NCBI GenBank assembly: GCA_016202915.1
Contig: JACQNT010000049.1
Coordinates: forward strand, 1-22,675
Source: Acidobacteriota bacterium
Lineage (GTDB): Bacteria > Acidobacteriota > Polarisedimenticolia > Gp22-AA2
Direction of reading: 5' to 3'
Length of the DNA: 22,675 bases
Shown here: positions 15,181 through 22,498 of the stretch, one piece after another
Layout of the letters: each line of letters opens with the position of its first letter
Numbering within the stretch: the stretch's first letter is position 1
The notes under the pieces: model-generated
Told to the model about the DNA's origin: nothing
Databases searched by the model: none
What the model saw: only the letters and a program-made list of their open reading frames with translations
Translations under genes and position numbers: made by a program

Positions 15181-15990
15181 TCAACGCGCCATCTCCCGCA
15201 CCTCCACCCCCTCCGGCGGGACGAAGCGGAACAGCGTCTCATCCAGGTCCCCGACCTGCGTGACCAGGCTGAAGCGGTACGTGACCCGTCCCCCCAGGGG
15301 ATCGACGGCGGTGAGGACCCGGACCAGGTGGTCCGGCCCCGGCTCCAGCAGCAGGTACCGGTACTCCGCCGAGGGCGACCGCGGCGTCAGCAGGAGGGGG
15401 CGCGGTCCGTTCTCGGGCCGGGGGCCCCAGTCGATGTCGAAATCGCCCGTGAGATCGATCCGGCCGCGCATCAGGAGCGGAACGCCGCGCCCCGCCTCGA
15501 TCGATCGAAGGGGCGCCACCAGCACCTGCCGCTCCTCCGGCAGGTACAGCCAGCTCCTGCGCCCGTCTGCGACCGCCAGCTTGCCGCGCGGCTCGTCGTA
15601 CTCCCAGCGCATGCGGCCGGGGCGGAGCAGATAGACGGTGCCCCGCTCAATCTGAGGCCGCGGCAGCCCGGGCGACTCGACCGTCTGGGTGAAGCGCGCC
15701 ACCAGGCCCCGCATCCCGTTCAACGCCGCCTCCACCCGCCGCGCCTCCGAGACCGCGTCATCCGGAGCGGCGGCCCGGGCGTACGCCAGGGGCGCCAGCA
15801 GGACGGCCGCGCGGAGGACGCGCCCCGTGCGGCGGTGCCCCGCGGGGCCGGCTCGTTTGACACTCCGGGTGGCGTGCGCTACACTCGCGCCCCGCTTGCG
15901 CGCCGCTCCACGCGCCGCGCTGCCGGGAGCATCCGGCCGGACGCCCGGCGCGCCGGCGCGGCGCACCCCGGCGGAGACCCCCGAGATCAT
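15181..15990 (-). CDS. lolA: LolA-like outer-membrane lipoprotein carrier
   Basis: The C-terminal 200 residues are a typical LolA domain. Following the signal sequence come VEAALNGMRGLVARFTQTVESPG, then GTVYLLRPGRMRWEYDEPRGKLAVADGRRSWLYLPEERQV and later strands of the half-barrel. LolA carries lipoproteins through the periplasm from LolCDE to the outer membrane. The start is uncertain. The signal peptide hydrophobic core (VLRAAVLLAPLAYARA) lies at about 15788-15835 on the minus strand, yet the nearest in-frame ATG is at 15990 and the next alternative is a GTG at 15966. Either gives a very long, basic, low-complexity N-terminus. The ATG at 15990 overlaps the divergent SPFH-TPR start codon. An unusual start codon or a sequence error near 15870 is possible. 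Confidence 0.82.
   Translation of the reverse strand: MISGVSAGVRRAGAPGVRPDAPGSAARGAARKRGASVAHATRSVKRAGPAGHRRTGRVLRAAVLLAPLAYARAAAPDDAVSEARRVEAALNGMRGLVARFTQTVESPGLPRPQIERGTVYLLRPGRMRWEYDEPRGKLAVADGRRSWLYLPEERQVLVAPLRSIEAGRGVPLLMRGRIDLTGDFDIDWGPRPENGPRPLLLTPRSPSAEYRYLLLEPGPDHLVRVLTAVDPLGGRVTYRFSLVTQVGDLDETLFRFVPPEGVEVREMAR
15857..15885 (+). promoter_or_regulatory. sigma70-like promoter of the SPFH-TPR gene
   Basis: A consensus TTGACA (15857-15862), a 17-nt spacer and TACACT (15880-15885), giving a leader of about 97 nt to the ATG at 15989. It lies opposite the apparent N-terminal coding region of LolA, which supports LolA really starting nearer 15860. Confidence 0.65.
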
Positions 15991-17257
15991 GCTCCGGAAG
16001 AAGGCCCGCATCCTGATCGTCGTGCTCGCCGTCCTCGGCGCGCTGAACATCGTCTACATCCCCGGCGGCTCGTTCGCCGTGCGCGAGTCGCCCGGCGCCG
16101 CCCTGCCGCTCGGCCCGGGCCTGCACCTGCGCGTGCCACTCTACCAGAGGGTGTACCGCTACGACAGCCTGCCGGTGACGCTGGACCAGCCGGTCACGAT
16201 CGTGACCAAGGACAGCGCCTCCTTCACGCTCCCCGTGACGATCTCGGCCCGCGCCTCCCAGGGAGACGTCCTCACCTTCCACCGCGGACGCGCCGGGCGC
16301 GAGTCGAGGACCTACATCGAGGAGAGGGCCCGGGAGGCCGTCCTGGCCGCCGCCCGGGAGATCAACGCCGACGAGATCCTGGCCCGGGACGCATCCACCC
16401 TCCTCGGGCCCGCCGTCTCCGCCGCGCTGATCAGCCACGGCATCGCCGACGACGGCCTCAAGGTCGGCCGCCCCACTCCCCAGGTCGTGCTGAACGCGGT
16501 GGTCGATTACCTGCGCCGCGATCTGGCGGCCTCCGCCCGCCGTCTCGCCGAGCGCGCGCTCGCGGGGAACCCCAGGGAGGCGCTGTACCACGCCGCCATG
16601 GGGGCGGTGCTGCAGGCCGAAGGGAAGACGGCGGCGGCCGAGGACGCCTATATCGAATCCCTCTACCTCGATCCCGCGGCGCTCGAGCCGATGAGCCGCC
16701 TCAACCTGATGTACCAGACGACGAACGACCCGGACAAGATCCTCCGGCTGGAGCGCCTCCTGGTGGCGAGCCTCGAGAAGAAGAAGGAATCATCAATCCA
16801 TTACGATTGGCTCGGCCAAGTCTATCTAAGGACCGGCCACTTCGACAAGGCCGAGATGGCCTTCAAGACCGCCATCGGCCTGGCGCCCAGGGAGGCGGCC
16901 TTCCACATCAGCCTCGGCAGCCTGAGGGTGAAGCAGGGGAAGTACCAGGAAGGCCGCGCCGCCTATGAAGAGGCCCTGGCACTGCACCCGAACCATCCCC
17001 TGGCGCTTTACAACCTGGGCGTCGCTTACGCCGTGGAGGGCCAGACCGACAGGGCGATCGAGGTGTTCCACCGGGCGGAGCGCTCCGGCCCTCCCGGCTA
17101 TCCCCTGCTGAACTCCCTCGGGCAGGCCTACGAGGTCAAGGGGGATCTCAGGCGCTCCGCCGAGTACCTGCGTCGATCGCTGGCGATCAACCCAAGGCAG
17201 CCGGCGAGGCAGGCCGAGCTGAAACGCATCGAGTCGCGCCTCAGGAAGCGGGGCTGA
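15989..17257 (+). CDS. membrane-anchored SPFH (prohibitin-like) domain fused to TPR repeats
   Basis: This is a 422-residue protein. Basic residues MLRKKAR precede one transmembrane helix (about 7-24). A prohibitin/HflK-like SPFH domain follows (about 30-175), with the typical GPGLHLRVPLYQRVYRYDS and ITKDSAS-like segments and the helix REAVLAAAREINADEIL. From about 195 to 410 there are about six TPR units, for example HYDWLGQVYLRTGHFDKAEMAF and PLALYNLGVAYAVEGQTDRAIEVF. SPFH proteins assemble into large membrane rings that scaffold proteases or lipid microdomains, and TPRs bind partner proteins. An anchored scaffold that recruits clients is therefore the best inference. The ATG at 15989 was chosen because it begins the membrane anchor. 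The in-frame open sequence upstream is low-complexity and precedes the promoter. Confidence 0.83.
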   Translation: MLRKKARILIVVLAVLGALNIVYIPGGSFAVRESPGAALPLGPGLHLRVPLYQRVYRYDSLPVTLDQPVTIVTKDSASFTLPVTISARASQGDVLTFHRGRAGRESRTYIEERAREAVLAAAREINADEILARDASTLLGPAVSAALISHGIADDGLKVGRPTPQVVLNAVVDYLRRDLAASARRLAERALAGNPREALYHAAMGAVLQAEGKTAAAEDAYIESLYLDPAALEPMSRLNLMYQTTNDPDKILRLERLLVASLEKKKESSIHYDWLGQVYLRTGHFDKAEMAFKTAIGLAPREAAFHISLGSLRVKQGKYQEGRAAYEEALALHPNHPLALYNLGVAYAVEGQTDRAIEVFHRAERSGPPGYPLLNSLGQAYEVKGDLRRSAEYLRRSLAINPRQPARQAELKRIESRLRKRG

Positions 17258-17270
17258 GCGTCCCGGGCCC

Positions 17271-17891
17271 TCAGGAGCCTGTCCGGGAAATGGCAATGGC
17301 CGCCCGCCGCCGCCGTCTCATCCGCGCGATCGCCAGGACCGCGTAGAGCGCCAGGAAGATCGCGATCCCCCAGACGTAGCGCCGGAAAACGACGCGCACC
17401 TCCTCCCACGACGACCCCAGGCTCGTCCCGGCCCACCCGATGAGGCCGATCCACATGAGGTTACTGAGCGTCGAGTAGAAGGCCACCGGCCGCCATCCGA
17501 GCCGGCCGATCCCCGCCGCGTACAGGAAGAATCCGCGCAGGCCGGGCAGGAACCGGTTCGCGAGCAGGAGCACCGGCCCGAAGCGGGCGAACCCGCGCTC
17601 CAGGCGCGCCAGCTCGAATCTGGCCCACTCCGAGCGCAGGAGGAAGTACGAGCGCCCCAGGTGGCGGCCCAGCCCCCAGGCGGTCAGCGCCCCGGCGACG
17701 CTCCCCAGCAGGGCCGAGGCCACGACCGCCGGGAGCGGCAACACGCCGGCGCCCGCCAGGAAGCAGGCGAACAGGATGGTCGAGTCGCCCGGCGCGGGCG
17801 GGAACATGTACTCGAGCCAGGCCATCAGGACGACGAGCAGCAGACCGGCCCACGGAGAAGCCCGGAGCGTCTCCTGGATCGCCTCGCTCAT
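17271..17891 (-). CDS. DedA-family membrane protein (VTT/SNARE-associated domain)
   Basis: This 206-residue protein has about five hydrophobic segments. Conserved DedA motifs are visible: EYMFPPAPGDSTILFACFLA near 27-46 and the downstream NRFLPGLRGFFLYAAG near 112-127, whose Arg residues are characteristic. DedA proteins are proton-linked membrane proteins needed for envelope integrity, and some act as undecaprenyl-phosphate or phospholipid flippases. The tail RRRRRAAIAISRTGS is basic. It lies 16 bp after DUF4870 on the same strand, so one transcript from the 18300-18328 promoter is likely. It is convergent with the SPFH-TPR gene, only 13 bp away. Confidence 0.88.
   Translation of the reverse strand: MSEAIQETLRASPWAGLLLVVLMAWLEYMFPPAPGDSTILFACFLAGAGVLPLPAVVASALLGSVAGALTAWGLGRHLGRSYFLLRSEWARFELARLERGFARFGPVLLLANRFLPGLRGFFLYAAGIGRLGWRPVAFYSTLSNLMWIGLIGWAGTSLGSSWEEVRVVFRRYVWGIAIFLALYAVLAIARMRRRRRAAIAISRTGS
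17273..17286. repeat. 14-bp exact repeat, copy 2
   Basis: A second copy of AGGAGCCTGTCCGG, spanning the last codons of DedA (minus strand) beside its stop. The first copy, at 986-999, also covers a stop region. No further similarity between the flanks extends beyond a few bases. Confidence 0.35.
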
Positions 17892-17907
17892 GGCGCGCCC
17901 GGCCCGG

Positions 17908-18288
17908 TCAGATCTTCTCGACCAGGTCGCCCAGGAAGGGGATGGCCCAGCGTTCGCCGCGCATCGCCTTGATCACGCAGACGAGGGCCAGGGCGAGATA
18001 CAGGAGCACCAGGTTGACGAGCGCGAAGGCGAACAGCCAGGCGAACACCTTGGAGAGCGTCGCCAGGATGGCGCCGACGAAGATGAGCGCCAGGAAGATC
18101 AGGCAGGACACGCCGCACAGGATCAGCCCCTGCTTGGCGTGCCAGCGGACGTACTCCCGGCGCGTCACCATGAACGGCACCAGCGCCAGGACCCAGAGGT
18201 AGGAGAAGACCAGCATGACCTTGTCCTCCTCGTCCAGGTCCTCGGGGGTGACCGGGACTTCCTCGGCGGCGAGAGGATCGGTGGTCAT
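17908..18288 (-). CDS. DUF4870-like small membrane protein
   Basis: This 126-residue protein has an acidic N-terminus (TTDPLAAEEVPVTPEDLDEEDKV) and three or four hydrophobic segments (about 24-41, 54-78 and 81-106). The FSYLWVLALVPFMVTRREYVRWHAKQGLIL region matches the DUF4870/Tic20-like pattern of an aromatic first helix followed by a HAKQG loop. The function is unknown. The ATG at 18288 begins only about five bases after the predicted transcription start and has no ribosome-binding sequence, so it may be leaderless. DedA follows 16 bp downstream on the same strand. Confidence 0.82.
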   Translation of the reverse strand: MTTDPLAAEEVPVTPEDLDEEDKVMLVFSYLWVLALVPFMVTRREYVRWHAKQGLILCGVSCLIFLALIFVGAILATLSKVFAWLFAFALVNLVLLYLALALVCVIKAMRGERWAIPFLGDLVEKI

Positions 18289-18299
18289 GCGCAGGCTGT

Positions 18300-18328
18300 T
18301 TTATAATGGCCGCCCAGCCGCTTGTCAA
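18300..18328 (-). promoter_or_regulatory. consensus promoter for DUF4870-dedA, nearly leaderless
   Basis: On the minus strand, TTGACA (18323-18328), a 17-nt spacer and TATAAA (18300-18305). The predicted start near 18293 is about five bases before the ATG at 18288. The same A/T patch gives a consensus TATAAT on the plus strand (18302-18307). Confidence 0.7.
18302..18307 (+). promoter_or_regulatory. -10 box on the mutS side of a possibly bidirectional promoter
   Basis: A perfect TATAAT in plus orientation lies 72 bases upstream of the mutS ATG and overlaps the minus-strand -10. No good -35 hexamer is visible at the expected place (about 18279-18285). Confidence 0.35.
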
Positions 18329-18379
18329 GGAAAGCCAGAGGGAGGCTCCGGACCGGCGCGAACGAGCCGCGCGAGGGCC

Positions 18380-21037
18380 ATGGACACGCTGACGCCGATG
18401 CTTCGCCAGTACCGGAAGATCAAGGCGGAGAACCCCGACGCCATCCTGATGTTCCGCCTCGGCGACTTCTACGAGATGTTCTTCGACGACGCCCTGGCGG
18501 CGTCGAAGGCGCTGTCGCTCACGCTCACCTCGCGCGGCCGCGGCACGCAGAACGAGGCGCCGATGTGCGGCGTGCCCTACCACGCGGCGGAGGGGTACAT
18601 CGCGCGCCTCATCCGCCAGGGGTTCCGCGTCGCCGTCTGCGACCAGGTGGAGGACCCGCGCGTCGCGAAAGGGATCGTCAGGCGCGCCGTCACGCGGGTC
18701 GTCTCCCCCGGCACGCTGACCGACCCGGCGCAGCTCCCGGCGCGCGAGCCGAACTTCATCGCCGCGCTCCTGCCCGCCGGAGACCCGTCCCGCGGGCGGA
18801 CTGCGGACGGAGTGGGATGCGCCTATCTCGACCTGTCCACGGGCGACTTCCGACTGGCGGAGCACCGCGGGGCCCGGGCGCCGGAGTCCCTCGCCGAGCA
18901 GGTGTCCTCCTTCCGGCCGCGCGAGATCCTCCTGCCGGAAGGGGTCGCCGCGGAAACCCTCCTGCCGCGGCCCGTGCTCGAAGGGATCATGATTCGCGGC
19001 GTCCCCTCCTGGACCCTCGGCAGGGAGAGCGCCTACAGGGCCCTCCTGGGCCTCCTGGGGACCGCCTCGCTCGAAGGGTACGGCTGCGAGGACCGTGACC
19101 TGGCGATCGGCGCGGCCGGCGGCCTGCTGCACTACCTGCAGCAGGTCCACAAGGCCGACCTCAAGCACGTCACCCGCCTCGCCTGGCACGAGGAGGGAGA
19201 CTGCATGGTCCTCGACGCCGTCACGCGGCGCACCCTGGAGGTGGCGGAGAACGCCCGGGACGGCGGGCGCGACGGGACGCTCCTCGGGATCCTCGATCGC
19301 ACCGAAACGGCCATGGGCGGGCGTCTGCTGCGCGACTGGATCCTGCGGCCCCTCCTGTCGGTCGAGGCGATCGAGGAGCGCCTCGACGCCGTGGAGTCCT
19401 TCCTGTCGCAGCCGGCCGAGCGCGCCGCCATCCGCGCCACCCTCGGGCGCGTGCACGACCTCGAGAGGCTCCTGGCCCGCTGCTGCCTGGGGACCGCCAA
19501 CGCGCGCGACCTCGTGGCGCTGCGCGACTCCCTCCAGGTCCTCCCCTCGATCGCCGGGCGCGCCGTGGCGCTGACCGCCCCGGCCCTCAGCCGGGCCGTC
19601 CTGGGTCTGGACGTTCTCGGAGATCTCCACGCCCGCCTCGGCGCGGCCCTCGCCGACGACCCTCCGGCCACCCTCCGCGAAGGCGGGCTCCTGCGCGACG
19701 GCTTCAGCCCGGAGCTCGATGACCTGAGAAGCATCCGGCGCGACGGCCGGGCGTACCTGGCCTCGGTCGAGACCCGCGAGCGGGCGCGCACCGGGATCGC
19801 CTCCCTGAAGGTCCGCTACAACAAGGTGTTCGGCTACTACATCGAGGTGAGCCACGCCAACCGCGGCCTGGTCCCCTCCGACTACGAGCGCAAGCAGACG
19901 CTGGTGGGGGCGGAGCGCTACGTGACTCCGGAGCTCAAGGAGTACGAGGCCAAGGTGGTGACGGCGCAGGAGAGGATCGAAGCGCTGGAGTACGACCTGT
20001 TCACGGCGCTGCGCCAGGAGGTGGCCTCCGCCGCGGCGCGCCTGCGGGCCACCGCGCGGGCGCTGGCCACCCTCGACGCCCTCGCCTCCTTCGCCGAGGG
20101 CGCCGCGGCGCACGGATACGCCCGCCCCCGGGTGGACGAGTCGACGCGGCTGCGCATCGTCGGAGGGCGCCACCCGGTCGTCGAGCTTTTCTTGAAGACG
20201 GAGCGCTTCGTGCCCAACGACTGCCTCGTGGACACCGCGGACCGGCAGATCCTGATCCTGACCGGGCCCAACATGGGGGGCAAATCGACCTACCTCCGGC
20301 AGGTGGCCCTCATCGCCCTGATGGCGCAGGCGGGATCGTTCGTGCCGGCCTCGGAGGCCGAGATCGGCCTGGTGGACCGGATCTTCAGCCGCGTCGGGGC
20401 CTCCGACAACCTGGCCCGCGGCCAGAGCACCTTCCTGGTGGAGATGATCGAGACGGCGAACATCCTCAACAACGCCACCCCGCGATCGCTCATCCTGCTC
20501 GACGAGGTCGGGCGCGGCACCTCGACGTTCGACGGGCTGTCGATCGCCTGGTCGGTGGCCGAGTTCCTGCACGACAACCAGGGAGTCGCGGCGCGCACCC
20601 TGTTCGCGACCCACTACCACGAGATGATCGAGCTGGCGCTTTTGAAGCCGCGGGTCCGGAACCTGACGATGGCGGTGCGCGAGTGGAACGACACGATCGT
20701 CTTCCTGCGCCAGGTGATCGAAGGCGCGGCCGACAGGTCCTACGGGCTCCAGGTGGCGCGCCTCGCGGGCCTGCCGCCGGCGGTGATCGACCGGGCGCGC
20801 GAGGTCCTGGCGAACCTGGAAGCGGAGGAGCTGTCGCGCGACGGCCGGCCGAAGCTGGCCCGGAGGCTCACGGCCGAGCCGGGGGCCTCCCCGGCGGCCG
20901 AGCCGGCCCAGCTCGGCCTGTTCGCGCCGGAGGAGGATCCCGTCGTCCGGGCGCTGCGGCAGGCGCCGATCGACACGCTGACGCCCCTCGAGGCGCTCAA
21001 TCTCCTGGCTGATCTGAAAGCGCGCCTGGCGGAATAG
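18380..21037 (+). CDS. mutS: DNA mismatch repair protein MutS
   Basis: This 885-residue protein is the expected length for MutS1, which recognises base mismatches and small loops and recruits MutL. The N-terminal mismatch-reading motif is intact: RLGDFYEMF, with Phe30 and Glu32. The connector, lever and clamp regions follow, including YNKVFGYYIEVS. The C-terminal ATPase has Walker A TGPNMGGKST (628-637), Walker B ILLDEVGRGTSTFDG (Asp708, Glu709) and the THYHEM motif. QLGLF near the C-terminus resembles a sliding-clamp-binding peptide. The ATG at 18380 has GAGGG just upstream and starts at the usual MDTLTPMLRQY; the open frame upstream crosses the DUF4870 promoter and is not translated. No mutL is adjacent. 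Confidence 0.97.
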   Translation: MDTLTPMLRQYRKIKAENPDAILMFRLGDFYEMFFDDALAASKALSLTLTSRGRGTQNEAPMCGVPYHAAEGYIARLIRQGFRVAVCDQVEDPRVAKGIVRRAVTRVVSPGTLTDPAQLPAREPNFIAALLPAGDPSRGRTADGVGCAYLDLSTGDFRLAEHRGARAPESLAEQVSSFRPREILLPEGVAAETLLPRPVLEGIMIRGVPSWTLGRESAYRALLGLLGTASLEGYGCEDRDLAIGAAGGLLHYLQQVHKADLKHVTRLAWHEEGDCMVLDAVTRRTLEVAENARDGGRDGTLLGILDRTETAMGGRLLRDWILRPLLSVEAIEERLDAVESFLSQPAERAAIRATLGRVHDLERLLARCCLGTANARDLVALRDSLQVLPSIAGRAVALTAPALSRAVLGLDVLGDLHARLGAALADDPPATLREGGLLRDGFSPELDDLRSIRRDGRAYLASVETRERARTGIASLKVRYNKVFGYYIEVSHANRGLVPSDYERKQTLVGAERYVTPELKEYEAKVVTAQERIEALEYDLFTALRQEVASAAARLRATARALATLDALASFAEGAAAHGYARPRVDESTRLRIVGGRHPVVELFLKTERFVPNDCLVDTADRQILILTGPNMGGKSTYLRQVALIALMAQAGSFVPASEAEIGLVDRIFSRVGASDNLARGQSTFLVEMIETANILNNATPRSLILLDEVGRGTSTFDGLSIAWSVAEFLHDNQGVAARTLFATHYHEMIELALLKPRVRNLTMAVREWNDTIVFLRQVIEGAADRSYGLQVARLAGLPPAVIDRAREVLANLEAEELSRDGRPKLARRLTAEPGASPAAEPAQLGLFAPEEDPVVRALRQAPIDTLTPLEALNLLADLKARLAE

Positions 21038-21055
21038 GGCGGAGGACGTGGGCGG

Positions 21056-21424
21056 TCAGACCTCGATGGCGCCCTCCAGCTTGGGGAAGGTCGGGATGGT
21101 CATCTCCAGCCCGGCCATGTGGTAGTAGCCGCCGGCCTTCCCCGGCAGGACCACGAAGCGCATCTCCGCCCCCGCCGCGCGCGCCTTGTGGTAGGCCTCC
21201 GGGGCGGCGCTGGCCACCGTATCGTCGGCGAAATGCGATCCCGTCAGGTCGATCACGACCCGGCGCGCTCCCGACCGGAGGAGGCTGTCGACCTCTTCCA
21301 GGAAGCGCTTCTCGGGAGTTCCCGCGGCGAACTTCCCGCGGACCTCGAGGACCCACCAGCCGCCCAGCGAGCGGCTCTCGATGCGGCAGAGACCGCGACG
21401 TCTGAACCATGACAGTGGTGTCAT
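21056..21424 (-). CDS. divergent STAS-domain protein with Asp at the phosphosite
   Basis: This 122-residue protein aligns by eye with the STAS antagonist encoded just upstream: a first strand WWVLEVRGKF, a helix RFLEEVDSLLRSG, a strand ARRVVIDLTGSHF and a helix APEAYHKARAAGA. The usual phosphorylated motif DSxG is replaced by DDTV (Asp67-Asp68-Thr69), so the kinase-target Ser is Asp. STAS antagonists normally bind the kinase only when this Ser is unphosphorylated. This copy may be locked in a phospho-like state or may do something else. The ATG at 21424 has GGAGG eight bases upstream. It is convergent with mutS, 18 bp away, and probably the last gene of the kinase operon. Confidence 0.68.
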   Translation of the reverse strand: MTPLSWFRRRGLCRIESRSLGGWWVLEVRGKFAAGTPEKRFLEEVDSLLRSGARRVVIDLTGSHFADDTVASAAPEAYHKARAAGAEMRFVVLPGKAGGYYHMAGLEMTIPTFPKLEGAIEV

Positions 21425-21573
21425 CGTTTGGCCCTCCGTTTCGTGGGCCTCGCCGGACACCCGGTGGACGGGATCGGTGGACGGGTTGGGTGGGGGCGCG
21501 GTGTCGCGGTGTGGCCCCGGTGCGGCAATCATCGGCCTCCCGGGGGGCTTCCGTCAAGAGGAGAGAAGGAAAC

Positions 21574-21909
21574 CTAGAAGCTGGCCAGGGCCTCCCGCTC
21601 GTCGCGGAAGATGTCGAAAATCTCCTGGAGTTTGGTCAGGATCAGGAGATCCTGGACCTTGCCGTTCGGGTTCAGGAGCTTCAGCGACGCCCCCTTCTCG
21701 GTGGCCCGCTTGTAGCACGCCACGAGCTCCCCGATCCCGGCGCTGTCCATGTAGGACACCCCGCCCAGGTTCAAAACGACGTTCTTGCGCCCCTCGTCGA
21801 GGAGGGCGCCGACCGCCTGCTTCAGCTTGATGTCCCCTTCGCCGATCGTGATCTTCCCCGACAGATCCACGACGGTGACCTTCCCGTGGTGCCTGGCGTT
21901 GGCCTTCAT
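21574..21909 (-). CDS. RsbV/SpoIIAA-like STAS anti-sigma factor antagonist
   Basis: This 111-residue canonical single-domain STAS protein has the N-terminal strand GKVTVVDLSGKITIGEG and the strand KNVVLNLGGVSYMDSAGIGEL, in which Ser56 of MDSAG is the expected phosphorylation site. The helix VACYKRATEKGASLKLLN and the C-terminal helix follow. In partner switching the unphosphorylated protein binds the RsbW-type kinase and frees its target. The ATG overlaps the kinase stop by 4 nt (ATGA) and is preceded by GGAGGAGAGG, so kinase and antagonist are made together. Confidence 0.93.
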   Translation of the reverse strand: MKANARHHGKVTVVDLSGKITIGEGDIKLKQAVGALLDEGRKNVVLNLGGVSYMDSAGIGELVACYKRATEKGASLKLLNPNGKVQDLLILTKLQEIFDIFRDEREALASF

Positions 21910-22370
21910 CCTCTCCTCCGTTTCATGACCTCGCCGCCGCGGCCCGCCCCGCCGACGTGCTCCAGTCTCTTCTCCAGGACGACCTCGGTCCCCTTCCCGC
22001 GGCGGCGCAGGAAGGTCACCTGGTCGACGAAGTGCTTCATGAAAAAAATCCCCCGGCCGCTGGTGCGGAAGATGTTTTCCGGGTCGAGCGGATCGATCGT
22101 CCGGTCCCAGTCGAACCCGGGGCCCTCGTCCCGCACCCGCACCCGGAAGAGATCGGAATTCTGCTCGAAGGCGATCTCGACCGGCTTGGTGGCCTCCATC
22201 CCGTTGCCGTGCTTGATGGCGTTGATGACCGCTTCCCGCACCGCCAGCCCGATGTTCAGCGCCGCGTTCTTCGAGAAGCCCGCCTCCCGCGCCAGGTCCT
22301 CCGCCACCTCGTGGACGAGGTCAACGTAGGCGATCCGGCTCCACAGCCTGAGCTTGACCTTTCTGCCCAC
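21906..22370 (-). CDS. RsbW-like serine kinase / anti-sigma factor (HATPase)
   Basis: This 154-residue GHKL ATPase-domain protein has the N-box NIGLAVREAVINAIKHG (Glu46, Asn50, His54), the G1 box DEGPGFDW (about 81-88) and the G2 box SGRGIFFMKHF (about 104-114). It matches RsbW/SpoIIAB-type kinases, which phosphorylate STAS antagonists and sequester a sigma factor or another regulator. The GTG at 22370 was chosen because it begins immediately before the first domain strand (VKLRLWSR) and fits both the family length and the upstream promoter. An open frame continues further upstream but reads through the promoter and a repeat element. No sigma factor gene is visible, so the target may lie elsewhere. 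Confidence 0.88.
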   Translation of the reverse strand: MGRKVKLRLWSRIAYVDLVHEVAEDLAREAGFSKNAALNIGLAVREAVINAIKHGNGMEATKPVEIAFEQNSDLFRVRVRDEGPGFDWDRTIDPLDPENIFRTSGRGIFFMKHFVDQVTFLRRRGKGTEVVLEKRLEHVGGAGRGGEVMKRRRG

Positions 22371-22459
22371 GTCCCCGGGGTCTCCGGACGGCCCGGTCCC
22401 GATGGCCTGGAACGCGGGACTCGAGTAGCGGCCGCGCTGGGTGCTCTTGAGTACGCCGC

Positions 22460-22489
22460 ATGGTAGCCAAACGGCCGCGGGGGTGTCAA
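22460..22489 (-). promoter_or_regulatory. sigma70-like promoter of the partner-switch operon
   Basis: On the minus strand, a consensus TTGACA (22484-22489), an 18-nt spacer and TACCAT (22460-22465), giving a leader of about 80 nt. The conserved block of palindromic element 3 starts 18 nt upstream of the -35, the same distance as at 14696-14731. Confidence 0.55.
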
Positions 22490-22498
22490 TTGCCGCCG

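Noticed and set aside
14962..16968. A 668-codon plus-strand open frame across the palindromes, lolA and the SPFH-TPR gene
   Set aside because: It crosses repeat elements and two real genes in another frame or strand and shows only Arg/Pro/Gly-rich sequence.
18215..18379. N-terminal extension of MutS by 55 residues
   Set aside because: It would overlap the DUF4870 gene and its promoter; MutS family proteins start near the MDTLTPMLRQY segment.
17888..20620. A 910-codon minus-strand open frame opposite mutS
   Set aside because: It is the antisense shadow of mutS codons, low-complexity, and without a plausible ribosome site.
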